A stretch of DNA of 64,000 nt from Microterricola viridarii (GCF_001542775.1 NZ_CP014145.1:1550001-1614000), one strand, 5' to 3'; positions 10,890 to 20,200 are shown, counted from the first letter of the stretch. A program made the numbers and translations. Notes: generated by a model not told the origin, from the letters alone.

Positions 10890-12149
10890 CTATTCTGCAC
10901 CCGCGCGCCCGATGGCGATACGCAATGCGGCATCCCGATGACGGTGGCCGACGCTTTCGTAGCCGACGACCGTGATCAGCGGGGCGCCCGTCACGACGAT
11001 CAGGCACCACGTCATCGGAAAGCCGGCATCCGCCAGCCACACCGCGAGCAGGAGCGCACCCAGCCCGCCAAGAAGGAGCAGTGCGTGCAGCCAGTCGGTG
11101 ACCCGCACCAGGTAGGAGTAGAGAGCGTAGATGAAGATGATGAACAGGCCGACCGGCAGGGCCAGGGCGAGCACGGTGCCGGTGGCGCCGAGCACGCTCT
11201 GCCCCTCGATGAAGGTGGCAGCCAAGTGCAGCCCGGTGCCCACGGCGACCAGTGCCGCGAAGATGAGCAGGTGGCCGTAGCCCCAGACGAAGGAACGATT
11301 ACGCCTCACACTCAGAATCTCGGCGGACGGCAGGATGTAATACGTCCACCACAGCCCGAAGGTCAGGCCGATGCCGGCGACCGCTACGAGCACGGCATCC
11401 GGGTTCCAACCCTGCCGGTCTACGACGGCCGAGATCGACGCCACGGTGCCGATCACCCCCTCGCCCAGCGTGATGATCACAAGCAGCGCGTGGCGCTCGA
11501 CGATGTGCCCTACGTGCCAGGGCGTTCCGCCCCGCATCCGCTCGGCGATCACGGGCCCGCTCATCTCGACCACGATGAGCACACTTCCCCAGATGAAGGT
11601 CTGCGCACCGGTCACCGGGGCGACAAGCAGCACCACCCAACCCGCTTGCGCGACAAGCAGCGTGACGACGTAGCTGACGGCGGCCGGGCGGTGCACGGGG
11701 TCGGATGCCGCGGCGCGCAGCCATTGCGCGACCATGGCGATGCGCATCGCGACGTAGCCCAACACCACGACCTCGTTGTCGATCGCGCCCTTCTGGTCGA
11801 TGGAGGCGAAGAGCTGGGGCAGGCCGAGGGCCAAGATCAGGACGCCGACCATCTGCACCATCGTCGTGACCCGGTACGGCCAGTCGTCGGTGTCGAACGC
11901 CGAGGCGAACCAGGAGAAGTTAATCCAGGCCCAGACGACGGCGAACATAGCGAAGCCGAAGCCGGCCAGGCCGCTGACCAGGTGGCCCTCTGCAACCAGA
12001 TGGGCGAACTGGTTGCCGGCCACGCCAAACGCGACGGCGAAGGTGAGATCGAAGAGGAGTTCCAGCGGCGTGGAGGCGCGGTGCTCCTCGAACGGGTCCC
12101 GGCCGCGCATTGGCCGGATGCGGGGCTCGGGGGCCGGGAACTCACTCAT
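10890..12149 (-). CDS. Low temperature requirement protein A (LtrA) family membrane protein
   Basis: 419-aa polytopic membrane protein. The N-terminal signature STPLELLFDLTFAVAFG is typical of the LtrA family, named from a Listeria gene needed for growth at low temperature; its biochemical role is not established. About a dozen hydrophobic segments cover the rest. The ATG at 12149 is preferred over one at 12212 because GGGGGAGG precedes it and homology begins just after. It is separate from the XRE operon, with 172 bases between its stop and the downstream gene's start. Confidence 0.85.
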   Translation of the reverse strand: MSEFPAPEPRIRPMRGRDPFEEHRASTPLELLFDLTFAVAFGVAGNQFAHLVAEGHLVSGLAGFGFAMFAVVWAWINFSWFASAFDTDDWPYRVTTMVQMVGVLILALGLPQLFASIDQKGAIDNEVVVLGYVAMRIAMVAQWLRAAASDPVHRPAAVSYVVTLLVAQAGWVVLLVAPVTGAQTFIWGSVLIVVEMSGPVIAERMRGGTPWHVGHIVERHALLVIITLGEGVIGTVASISAVVDRQGWNPDAVLVAVAGIGLTFGLWWTYYILPSAEILSVRRNRSFVWGYGHLLIFAALVAVGTGLHLAATFIEGQSVLGATGTVLALALPVGLFIIFIYALYSYLVRVTDWLHALLLLGGLGALLLAVWLADAGFPMTWCLIVVTGAPLITVVGYESVGHRHRDAALRIAIGRAGAE

Positions 12150-12227
12150 GCGGGCCTCCCCCACGTTCACAATGGGAGCAGTGTACGGCGCACGCGGTGG
12201 CACGCGCAGCATTGGGAGGCTGACGCG

Positions 12228-12288
12228 CGATCGGGAGGCCGTTGTGGCCTGCTTCCGGCCTCCCTAACCTCCGAGTGCCTCCCGATCG
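12228..12288. repeat. Inverted repeat upstream of ltrA-family gene
   Basis: Perfect 12-bp arms (CGATCGGGAGGC at 12228-12239 and its complement at 12277-12288) enclose a second, shorter pair built on GGAGGCC/GGCCTCC. It lies between the DUF222/HNH stop and the ltrA-family start, both on the minus strand, and could be a terminator of the former. Confidence 0.55.
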
Positions 12289-12361
12289 GATGCTGAGCTG
12301 TGCTGCGCTTCGCGGCGGGGCGGGGCGGGGCGGGCTGCCCGGCGCACTGTGAGTTTCAGGT

Positions 12362-12405
12362 GGTGCGTGGGTCTCGATACGGTGCTGCGACCTACTCGAC
12401 CAGTA
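12362..12405. repeat. Single copy of the TCGATACG...TACTCGA repeat family
   Basis: TCTCGATACGG followed by CCTACTCGACCAG, the same bipartite motif repeated four times at 34328-35000. It runs into the 3' end of the DUF222/HNH gene, so the last residues and stop codon of that gene come from the repeat. Confidence 0.6.
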
Positions 12406-13810
12406 CCGGATGTCTCTCGAGGAGGTCGGCGAGCTGGGGGCGGGACTTCGTCGCTCTGCGCCAGGGCGTCTCGGCGTCGGAGCGGCCACCGCGGAGCCAC
12501 GGCGGCGGTTTCACATGCGGGACCCCGTCGATCATCAGGATGCGCCAACCGCTGGTCTCAATCGTGCGGTGGTGGAGCCAACACAACAGCACACCATTGC
12601 ACACCTCAGTTTTACCGCCGTCCCGGTGCGCGATCACGTGGTGGATCTCGGACCAGGCAGCCGGGATCGTGCACCCCGGGATGATGCAGCCGCCGTCACG
12701 GAGGGTGATCGCCCGGCGTTGGGCGGCGTTGAACACCCGATCCGACGTGCTCAGGCTGACCAGTCGGCCGTCGTCGCCGATCAGGACGGTTTGGGTGCCG
12801 CCGGTGCAGGCGAGCTGCTCCACCGCCCGCATCGACAAGGCCGCGTCGCAGCCCTCAATGAACCCGGACCCGCAACGGGCGGTCAGGTCGGCCTGCCGCA
12901 CGGAGACCAGCACGGTCGGGGCCGCCCCACCGATCCGGGGCACGTCGGCGGAGCGGGAGGCACCGTCGATCAGGCTGGCGAAGACGTCGTGCCGGGCTTG
13001 CGCGGTGGCGCGCGGGTCTTTCGGGGCATCGGGATCGGGGTCAGTGAAGGTGGGTTTGCTGCGCGGGTTCAGGTACGCGTTCAGCAATGTCTCGAACTTC
13101 GCGTCAATCTCCGGCAGCAACGCCATCTTGCGGTGCACCAGGCCGTCCCGGGTGAGCCCGGCGCCGATGCCGCGGGCGGCCATCGCCTGCTCCTCAGCCG
13201 GCACAGTGCCGTCCGGGTCCAGCACTTGTTCCCAGACGCGGGCCTGCCCGCGGACCTCGTCGGCACTGAACGGCAGTGGGGACTCGATGGTGGGGCCGGT
13301 GGCAGCGGCGACGAGGGCGTGCTCGGCCCGTTCCAGGTTGAGGTCGCCGACCCGGGCCCGGATCGGGGCGAGGGTGTCGATGATGGCCAGGGCACTGTCG
13401 TAGCCGAGGATGCCGGAACGGAGGGCCGCGGCTGCCTCGGGGAAGGCGGCGGGGAGCGTGTCCCCGGTCAGTGCGGTGCGCGGTCTCGTGGCCTCACCCA
13501 CCCGCATCCGCTGGGTGAGGGTGCGCTCAGCGGCCAGCGTGATCCGAGCCAGGAGTTCCACGGCATTGCGGCAGCCCTTCTTCGCCGAGAGGCGGTCCTC
13601 GCCGAGCTCGCGGCGGGAGCGCGCGCCGACCTCGCCGGCTAGGCGCACCCGCCAGGAATCCAGCAGCACGGCGGCGCGTTCAATGGCGCCGGTCAGCTGC
13701 AGCAGGGGGTCGTCGTGCAGCATCCGCTCGTCCACCCCGGTCAGCACGGCGGCCAGTTCGGCCTGGGCTGTGCTGACCTCCTCGATGAGGTTCGGGGCGG
13801 CTGTTCGCAT
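12392..13810 (-). CDS. DUF222 / HNH endonuclease domain protein (13E12 repeat family)
   Basis: 472-aa member of the actinobacterial 13E12-like family, usually multicopy in a genome. A long helical DUF222 domain spans about 20-330. The HNH nuclease domain is near residues 370-440, with RDGGCIIPGCTIP (paired cysteines), EIHHVIAHRDGGKT and CNGVLLCWLHHRTIE; metal-binding histidines and cysteines appear intact. The true cellular role is unknown. TAGAAT lies 6 bases before the ATG (13817-13822) with no ribosome-binding site, suggesting leaderless expression. The 3' end merges with an interspersed repeat. Confidence 0.9.
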   Translation of the reverse strand: MRTAAPNLIEEVSTAQAELAAVLTGVDERMLHDDPLLQLTGAIERAAVLLDSWRVRLAGEVGARSRRELGEDRLSAKKGCRNAVELLARITLAAERTLTQRMRVGEATRPRTALTGDTLPAAFPEAAAALRSGILGYDSALAIIDTLAPIRARVGDLNLERAEHALVAAATGPTIESPLPFSADEVRGQARVWEQVLDPDGTVPAEEQAMAARGIGAGLTRDGLVHRKMALLPEIDAKFETLLNAYLNPRSKPTFTDPDPDAPKDPRATAQARHDVFASLIDGASRSADVPRIGGAAPTVLVSVRQADLTARCGSGFIEGCDAALSMRAVEQLACTGGTQTVLIGDDGRLVSLSTSDRVFNAAQRRAITLRDGGCIIPGCTIPAAWSEIHHVIAHRDGGKTEVCNGVLLCWLHHRTIETSGWRILMIDGVPHVKPPPWLRGGRSDAETPWRRATKSRPQLADLLERHPVLVE

Positions 13811-13929
13811 ACCACAATTCTACGCGAGAGCGGGCGTGTCGAACGGATTAAATCCCTGATGTGGATAAGTTTTCGCCGTGTCAGTGGGGTGCGGTAGCGT
13901 CGGAAGAGATGGGCCGATCGGGTTGAAAG

Positions 13930-14290
13930 CCGGGCTTCGGTCGCTCGTTCCTCGCTCCCTCAGCCGACGTGGAGAGGGGCGCCGGGCGATGCGGGGCGGG
14001 CGGGAGTCGCACGTCGGCTGGAGGGAGCGCCAGCGACTGAAGCCCTGACAGTGCGGGACACTGAGCCGGGTTTCGACAGGCTCAACCAGCGGAGCCGTTT
14101 CGACAGGCTCAACCAGCGGAGCCGTTTCGACAGGCTCAACCAACGGAGCCGTTTCGACAGGCTCAACCAACGGAGCCGTTTCGACAGGCTCAACCAACGG
14201 GAAAGGACTCAACCAGCGGGGACGACCTGGAGCGGCCTGGCTGAAGGCCGGGCTTCGGTCGCTCGTACCTCGCTCCCTCAGCCGACGTGG
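13930..14290. repeat. Repeat block: two 43-bp copies flanking a 27-bp tandem array
   Basis: A 43-bp sequence beginning CCGGGCTTCGGTCGCTCG and ending CAGCCGACGTGG is at 13930-13972 and again at 14248-14290, with a third copy at 15142-15184. Between the first two lies a tandem array of five 27-bp units (TTTCGACAGGCTCAACCA core) starting at 14071, 14098, 14125, 14152 and 14179. Open frames here are artefacts of the periodicity. The rest of 13811-14409 shows no gene. Confidence 0.85.
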
Positions 14291-14409
14291 CAAGAGGCCG
14301 AGGAGCGGTGCACCTCAAGCGGATCGCGCCCGCGGATCAGACGGAAGCGGCGCGCTCTGGGCGGAGCCCCACTCGTTCGGCACTTCCCGCTCTGAAGCCG
14401 ACTGGTGAT

Positions 14410-14901
14410 TCAGGAGAATTGCAGCGATCGGTGCGCTTCCCGGTCCTTCTTGATCTGCCGGAAAAACTCATTCGAGCGCGGCAACCAGATCAGCACGACA
14501 GCGGCAACGTGGGCAACGTTCTCAATCTGGATGAGCAGGTCTAGCTGTCCGACAGTCATTACTACATTGAGTGCGCAGAACATGGTGACCAGGATGCGAG
14601 CCCAGTTGACGCCGCGCCGCACTAGGAGCGCAAGAGCGGTATGGAAGACAAGAATCAGCAGCAGGAAAACGGCTGCAGCGGTCGAGACGCCAGCCCCGAT
14701 CGGAGGGCGGCCCGCCAGAGTTGGCGGCCAGCCATACTGGGCCGCGCTCGCGATGGACCCGACAATACTTGCCGCGATCTGGGCTATCAGGAGCCAGAAC
14801 CCGAGTTGCAGCACGATCGGCAACGGTCGAGTCACACGAAATCGATCGCGCGGAGTTTTGAAGCGAGTTGTGAGGGTCCGGCTCAACTTGTCGGCGGTCA
14901 T
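14410..14901 (-). CDS. Hypothetical small membrane protein inside a repeat-flanked island
   Basis: 163-aa protein not recognised as any named family. Four hydrophobic segments are visible (about 27-50, 70-90, 98-117 and 123-142), with a basic N-terminus and a charged C-terminus. Base composition appears less GC-rich than neighbours, and codons such as AAA, ATT and TTG are more frequent. It is flanked on both sides by copies of the same repeat families, so it may have been acquired. TAGCAT is exactly 6 bases before the ATG (14908-14913), matching the leaderless pattern of other genes here. Confidence 0.65.
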   Translation of the reverse strand: MTADKLSRTLTTRFKTPRDRFRVTRPLPIVLQLGFWLLIAQIAASIVGSIASAAQYGWPPTLAGRPPIGAGVSTAAAVFLLLILVFHTALALLVRRGVNWARILVTMFCALNVVMTVGQLDLLIQIENVAHVAAVVLIWLPRSNEFFRQIKKDREAHRSLQFS

Positions 14902-14982
14902 TTCCGAATGCTACTCATTCAGAACTGCTTTCTGCGCGGCTTTCCATGAGCGAATCACAGGGGCCGGGAGTTGAACGCCGGC

Positions 14983-15184
14983 TGGAAGGAGCGCCAGCGA
15001 CTGAAGCCCCGACACAGCGTGAGGCCTGGTGGGGTTTCGACAGGCTCAACCAGCGGGAAAGGGCTCAACCAGCGGGAAAGTGCTCAACCGGCGGGAAAGG
15101 GCTCAACCAGCGCGGAGCTAGCCGGACGATCGGGTTGGAAGCCGGGCTTCGGTCGCTCGTTCCTCGCTCCCTCAGCCGACGTGG
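14983..15184. repeat. Right-hand repeat block (GCTCAACCAGCGGGAAAG tandem units plus 43-bp copy)
   Basis: Begins with GGAGCGCCAGCGACTGAAGC, also present near 14026, followed by four roughly 19-bp units of GCTCAACCAGCGGGAAAG (about 15047-15115) and the third 43-bp copy at 15142-15184. The remainder of 14902-15216 contains no gene that I can support. Confidence 0.8.
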
Positions 15185-15216
15185 AAGGGGGCCCGGCCGA
15201 CGCGGAGAGTGGAGGG

Positions 15217-16683
15217 CTAGGCGCCGAGGACGGCGAGGAGAGCGGCGGCCTTGATCTGGGTCTCCTCGACCTCTTCGGCGGCGACCGAGAGTGCGGTGAT
15301 ACCGCCGCCGGTGCCGATACTGGCGCCGGCGTCATCCAGCACGATGGAGCGGATGACCATGGCGAGGTCGACGGCACCGTCCTGCCCGAAGTAGCCGAAG
15401 ACGCCGGAGTAGATGCCGCGCGGGCCTTGTTCCAGTCCGTCGAGGATGGTCATGGCGCTGATCTTCGGCGCACCTGTCATCGACCCGGCGGGGAAGCTCG
15501 CCTCGACGGCATCTACACCGCTGAGTCCGTCGGCCAGTTGCGACTCGATCGTGCTGACCAGCTGGTGCACGTGCGCGTAACTCTCGACGGCCAGCAGCTT
15601 CGAGACGCCGACGGAGCCGAGCCGGCTGATCTTGCCGAGGTCGTTGCGCATCAGGTCGACGATCATCAGGTTCTCGGCGCGCTCCTTGTCGCTCGACTCG
15701 AGTTCGGCGCGCAATTCGAGGTCGCGGGCAAGGCCGGCCGCGCGTCGACGGGTGCCCTTAATGGGCTTGGTGGTCACATGACCGCCGGCCGTCACCGCGA
15801 GGAACTGCTCCGGACTGGCCGAGAGCAGCGACACGGCGCCGACCCGCAGCAGCCCACCATGGTGGGTTGGACTGGACGCCCGCAAGCGCAGGTAGGTCTC
15901 GAGCGGGTCGAGCTGCTCGCCGCGTGGAAAGGAAACCCGGATCTCGTTGGTCAGGCAGAGTTGGTAGGCGTCGCCGCGGTGGATGGCGGCCTGACAGTCG
16001 GCGATCAGCTCGGCGTAGCGCTCTGGCGCGTGCCGCCAGGTGGCGATGGGCGCCGTCGTGGCAGGCGGCTCGTCAGCCAGGTGAGGGGTGGCGGATGCCG
16101 CGGCGCCCAGCGCCGCGACAATCTCCCCGCGCCAGGCGTCGAGCGCGGCGGTATCTGCCTCGGTGTCACCGCTCGCCCGCAGCAGCAGAGTGACCGTCTC
16201 GGCCGCGTGGTCAAAGGCCAGAGCGCGGTCGATCTCGAGCAGGGCAGCATCCGGGGTCCTGGCTGTGTGAGCCGGCGTTCCGACGAGTGCGGCGCCGAGC
16301 TCGTAGCCGAGCCAGCCGACCCAGCCGAGGCGGAATCCCGGCAGCTCGTGGGCGCTCTCGTGCCCGGCAGCCGTCACCGGCGTCTGCGTGCCGATCTCGG
16401 CGCGCAGGAAGTCGAAGATGTCAGCGGGCACGGTCTCGGATTCGAGGGTCCCACGCGCCAGGAGCGTCGAAACCGTGAGCGTTCCCTGCGGAACAGAGGC
16501 GGTCACGACCCGCGCGCCAACGCCCGGGGCGCCCATGTAGCTGGTGCCGCTCTCGGCGCCGGCCCCGCCGTCCAGCCAGAACGCGTGCGCCCGCGCGCCG
16601 TACAGCACCTCGAACACGGAGGCGGGTTCCAGCCAGCCCGGCAGCTCGAGTTCAAGCACAGTCGGGGAGGGCGGGCGGTTCAC
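15217..16683 (-). CDS. pabB: Aminodeoxychorismate synthase component I
   Basis: Chorismate-using enzyme that with a PabA glutaminase makes 4-amino-4-deoxychorismate for folate. The 488-aa product has an N-terminal TrpE/PabB-like domain and the C-terminal chorismate-binding domain. The motif PIKGT at 307-311 carries the lysine that marks aminodeoxychorismate synthase; anthranilate synthases have PIAGT. Other conserved stretches are ERAENLMIVDLMRNDL and FPAGSMTGAPKISAM. GTG start 9 bases after the cydC stop, so it may be cotranscribed with the cyd genes. No pabA or pabC is nearby. Confidence 0.9.
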   Translation of the reverse strand: MNRPPSPTVLELELPGWLEPASVFEVLYGARAHAFWLDGGAGAESGTSYMGAPGVGARVVTASVPQGTLTVSTLLARGTLESETVPADIFDFLRAEIGTQTPVTAAGHESAHELPGFRLGWVGWLGYELGAALVGTPAHTARTPDAALLEIDRALAFDHAAETVTLLLRASGDTEADTAALDAWRGEIVAALGAAASATPHLADEPPATTAPIATWRHAPERYAELIADCQAAIHRGDAYQLCLTNEIRVSFPRGEQLDPLETYLRLRASSPTHHGGLLRVGAVSLLSASPEQFLAVTAGGHVTTKPIKGTRRRAAGLARDLELRAELESSDKERAENLMIVDLMRNDLGKISRLGSVGVSKLLAVESYAHVHQLVSTIESQLADGLSGVDAVEASFPAGSMTGAPKISAMTILDGLEQGPRGIYSGVFGYFGQDGAVDLAMVIRSIVLDDAGASIGTGGGITALSVAAEEVEETQIKAAALLAVLGA

Positions 16684-16692
16684 CCTCCAAGC

Positions 16693-18501
16693 CTAGGCGG
16701 TCGGCTCGCCCGCCCCCACGAGTCGCCCGTCGCGGAGCAGCAGCTCCCGATCGATCAGTTCGGCGGGCACCGAGTCGTGAGAGATCAGGATCACGCTGCG
16801 GGCAACGCCGCGCTCGGAGCGATCGGTCGCCGAGAGGATGTCGCGCATCAGCGCATCGGCCTGAGCGGCGTCGACGTTGGCAGTCGGCTCGTCGACGACG
16901 AGCACCGGGAAGTCGGCCAGCAGCGCCCGGGCGAGGGCGATGCGTTGAGCCTGCCCGCCGGAGACGAGCGCGCCGCGCTCCCCCAGCTCGGCGTCGAGGC
17001 CGCCACGGCCGGCGGCCCAGTCGGCCAGGCCGACGCGGGCGAGCACCGCGTTCAGCTCTGCGTCGTCGGCGTTCTCGCGGGCGAAGAGCAGGTTCTGCCG
17101 CAGCGAGGAGTCGAAGATCCACGGGTTCTGCTCGCACAGCCCGATGGTGCGGCGCAGCTCGGCCGGCGGCATCGCTTTGGCCTCGCGGCCGCCCACGGTG
17201 AAGCCGCCCTGGTAGTCGAGGAAGCGCACGAGCACGTTGGCCAGGGTGGTCTTGCCCGCACCACTCTCGCCACGCACGAGCACCCGCTCGCCGGGGGCGA
17301 CGCCGAAGCTGATGCCATCGAGCGCCGCCCCGGGCGCGAGCTCGGGATCGGCGTCGGGGTCGCCGCCGTCGAGATCGGGCCAGCGCGCCGACAGCCCGCT
17401 GAGGGCGACGGTCGGGGCGGGCAGGCGCCCCGCGTCGGGCTCACGCGGCTCAAGATCGGCGGATGCCGGCGCAGCGCTAGTCGGCTCAAGAGGAATGCCG
17501 TTCGGCACTGTGTCCGGCGCGATCCGGGCCACCCGCTCGGCGCTGGAGCGCACCTGGCGCCAGGCGCCGACGGCCAGCGGAACCATGCCGCACACCTCGA
17601 ACACGGCCAGCGGCACGAGAGCGACGATGGCCAACTGCGGTCCCTCGAGCACGGGCGCTCCGACAAGGATCGCGAGCAGCGTGGCGATGCCGGCGGCGAA
17701 CGTCATTGCGGAGGCGGCCAGGCCCGCGCCGAGTGACGCTTTCACGCCGTCCCGGCGCAGCGCGGCATCCGTGCGGTTCAACTGCTCAAGCCGCTCATCG
17801 ACGGCGCCGAATGCGAGCAGCACATCGAGCGAGCCGATGAAGTCCAGCAGCTGTTGCATGAGGGCTCCGCGGCCCGGGGCGAGCCGACGCTCGGCTCTGG
17901 CGGCGATGGCGGCATGCAGCAGGGTGCCGGCCAGGAATGCGACGACCAGGCAGATCAGCAGGGTGAGTGCGGCCTGTGGCAGCACGAGCCAGACGCCGGC
18001 GACGCTCAGCACCGCGACGATGCCGGAGACCAACAAGGGCTGGACGACACGCAACGGGAGGTCTTGCAGGGCGTCGACGTCGCTCACCAGCCGGCTGAGC
18101 AGGTCCCCGCGCTTGGTGCGGGCCAGCCCGGCCGGGGCGAGCGGGATCAGCCGCTGGAACACGGCGACTCGCAGCTCGGCCAGCTGCCGGAAGGCGGCAT
18201 CGTGGCTGGCCAGCCGGTCGACGTAGCGGAACGCGGAGCGGCTCAGGGCGAAGGCGCGCACGCCGACGACGGCGACCGAGAGGTAGGCGAGCTGCGGCTG
18301 CTCGGCGGCGCGGGCGATCAGCCACGCCGAGCAGGCCAGCAGCGCGACGGCCGAGATCGCACCGAGCAGCGCGAAGATCAGGCCGGGCGCGAAGCGGCGC
18401 GGGCCGGGCTGAGCGTGCCTCAGAACCTCGCGGGCGTCTGCCGTGGCATTCTGGCTGGCGATCGGCGCGGCCGGGCCCAGCGAGGCGTTCTCAATCAACA
18501 T
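16693..18501 (-). CDS. cydC: Thiol reductant ABC exporter subunit CydC
   Basis: Half of the heterodimeric exporter that moves glutathione or cysteine (reported for E. coli CydDC) and is needed to assemble cytochrome bd. The 602-aa product has an N-terminal ABC transmembrane domain (about 35-330) and a C-terminal ATPase with Walker A GESGAGKTT, signature LVSGGQAQR and Walker B VLVVDEPTANVD. A proline/alanine-rich insertion of about 40 residues links the domains. The ATG overlaps the cydD stop by 11 bases. Actinobacteria often lack glutathione, so the substrate here is uncertain. Confidence 0.93.
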   Translation of the reverse strand: MLIENASLGPAAPIASQNATADAREVLRHAQPGPRRFAPGLIFALLGAISAVALLACSAWLIARAAEQPQLAYLSVAVVGVRAFALSRSAFRYVDRLASHDAAFRQLAELRVAVFQRLIPLAPAGLARTKRGDLLSRLVSDVDALQDLPLRVVQPLLVSGIVAVLSVAGVWLVLPQAALTLLICLVVAFLAGTLLHAAIAARAERRLAPGRGALMQQLLDFIGSLDVLLAFGAVDERLEQLNRTDAALRRDGVKASLGAGLAASAMTFAAGIATLLAILVGAPVLEGPQLAIVALVPLAVFEVCGMVPLAVGAWRQVRSSAERVARIAPDTVPNGIPLEPTSAAPASADLEPREPDAGRLPAPTVALSGLSARWPDLDGGDPDADPELAPGAALDGISFGVAPGERVLVRGESGAGKTTLANVLVRFLDYQGGFTVGGREAKAMPPAELRRTIGLCEQNPWIFDSSLRQNLLFARENADDAELNAVLARVGLADWAAGRGGLDAELGERGALVSGGQAQRIALARALLADFPVLVVDEPTANVDAAQADALMRDILSATDRSERGVARSVILISHDSVPAELIDRELLLRDGRLVGAGEPTA

Positions 18502-20200
18502 GCACGGTCTCCAGCCACACGATCCGATCGGCGCCGGCCAATACGGCCTGCCGATGGCTCACAACGATCACGATTGCGCCGGCGTCGGCGGCCTCACGGA
18601 GCGAGCCGAGCAGGCGCGCCTCCGTCTCGGCGTCGAGCGCCGAGCTGGGCTCGTCAAGCAACAGCACAGGCGTGCTGCGCTCCTGCCACCGGTAGAAGGC
18701 GCGGGCCAGGCCGACGCGCTGCGCCTGCCCGCCCGAGAGCCCTGCCCCGCCGACGCCGAGCGTCAGTTCGGGGTCGATCCCGGATGCCACGGCGAGGCGC
18801 ATGCTGCGTTCGAGCAGCTCGGCGCGCTCCGCGCTGCCGGGTGCGAGCCTTCCGCCGAGCGCGACGTTCTCGGCCACGCTCCCACTGCCGAGCGCCGGGT
18901 TCTGCCCTGACCAGGCCACGTCGTCGCGGCGAAGCGCGTGGAGGCCGCCGAGACTGACCGTGCCGTCGAAGGGCACGAAGCCGAGCAGGGCCGCCAGGAT
19001 GGTGGACTTGCCCGCGCCGCTCGGCCCGGCCAGCACCGACAGGGTGCCCGGCTCGAACTCAGCCGAGAACCGGTCGACGATCAGCCGGTCGCCGCGGTGC
19101 ACGCTGAGATCCTGCAGGCGCAGGGTGCCGCCGCGCGCAGCCGCCACAGCAGTGCTCGGGGCGGCCGTTGAGGCGGCGGCAGCCGTCTGCTGCTTGGGGA
19201 GGGCCTCGGCCTGCTCGAGCACGTCGAAGACGTCGGCCGCAGCCGTGACGCCCTCCGCAGCGGCGTGGTACTGAGCGCCGACGTTGCGCACGGGCAGGAA
19301 CACCTCAGGCGCGAGGATCAGCACGAACAGTCCGACACCGAGCGTCAGGTCGCCGTCGAGCAGGCGCAGTCCGATCGTCACGGCGATGAGCGCAACCGAG
19401 AGGCTGCCGGCCAGTTCGAGCACGAAGCCACTGAGGAAGGAAAGGCGAAGCACCTTCATTGTTTCGGAGCGGTAGCTCTCTGTCACCGTGCGGATGCGGG
19501 TGAGCTGGCGGCGCTCACGGCCGAAAATCTTGAGGGTGGCGAGGCCCCCGACGACGTCGAGGAAGCTGCCACTCAGGTGTTGCAGGGCATCCCACTGCTT
19601 ACGCTGCACAGCTTGGGTGGCCATGCCGATCAGCACCATGAACAGGGGAATGACCGGCAGAGCGATGGCGACGATCAGCGCACTCAGCCAGTCATTCAGG
19701 AAGATCGCGATCACGAGCAGCGGCGTCGCGATCGCCGTCAGGATCAACTGCGGAAGGTACTTCCCGAAGTAGCCGTCAAGCGCGTCGAGCCCCGGGCCGA
19801 CGAGGGTCGCGGTGGCCGCGCTCCCCCGCTGCGCAGTCCAAGACGGGCCGAGCTTGCGGATGCCGGCGAGCACCGAAACCCGCAGCTGGCTCTTCACCCG
19901 GGCGGCTCCTGCCGCCGCCGCGGCATCCATCGCCCAGACCGTGAAGGCCCGGAGCAACACCATCGCCGCCAGCGCGGCGAAGGATCCGGAGAGCTCGGCG
20001 ACGCTCTGGCCGTCGATGGCGCCGGTCACCAGCACGGAGACGAACCAGGCGAAGCCGATGATGGACGCCGTTTGGAGCAGTCCGAGCAGGCCGCCGAGTG
20101 CCAGGAAACCGCGCATCGCCCGCGCCCGCCGAAGCAGGCGCGGGTCGATGGGGGCGCGCGATGCCCGCGCGCCCCGTGTCTCGGTGTCGGTCTGACTCAC
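18491..20200 (-). CDS. cydD: Thiol reductant ABC exporter subunit CydD
   Basis: Partner of CydC in the inner-membrane exporter. 569 aa, with a six-helix transmembrane domain (about 25-310) and an ATPase containing Walker A GPSGAGKST, signature LSGGQAQRVGLARAF and Walker B VLLLDEPSSALD. The GTG start overlaps the cydB stop by 4 bases (GTGA), so translation is coupled to the oxidase subunits. Gene order cydA-cydB-cydD-cydC is the usual actinobacterial one. Confidence 0.94.
   Translation of the reverse strand: MSQTDTETRGARASRAPIDPRLLRRARAMRGFLALGGLLGLLQTASIIGFAWFVSVLVTGAIDGQSVAELSGSFAALAAMVLLRAFTVWAMDAAAAAGAARVKSQLRVSVLAGIRKLGPSWTAQRGSAATATLVGPGLDALDGYFGKYLPQLILTAIATPLLVIAIFLNDWLSALIVAIALPVIPLFMVLIGMATQAVQRKQWDALQHLSGSFLDVVGGLATLKIFGRERRQLTRIRTVTESYRSETMKVLRLSFLSGFVLELAGSLSVALIAVTIGLRLLDGDLTLGVGLFVLILAPEVFLPVRNVGAQYHAAAEGVTAAADVFDVLEQAEALPKQQTAAAASTAAPSTAVAAARGGTLRLQDLSVHRGDRLIVDRFSAEFEPGTLSVLAGPSGAGKSTILAALLGFVPFDGTVSLGGLHALRRDDVAWSGQNPALGSGSVAENVALGGRLAPGSAERAELLERSMRLAVASGIDPELTLGVGGAGLSGGQAQRVGLARAFYRWQERSTPVLLLDEPSSALDAETEARLLGSLREAADAGAIVIVVSHRQAVLAGADRIVWLETVHVD

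Noticed and set aside
14071..14200. CRISPR-like array
   Set aside because: Units are directly adjacent without unique spacers, and no cas genes are present.
14971..17736. 921-residue plus-strand open frame
   Set aside because: Shadow of pabB and cydC on the other strand, starting in repeat sequence; no domain.
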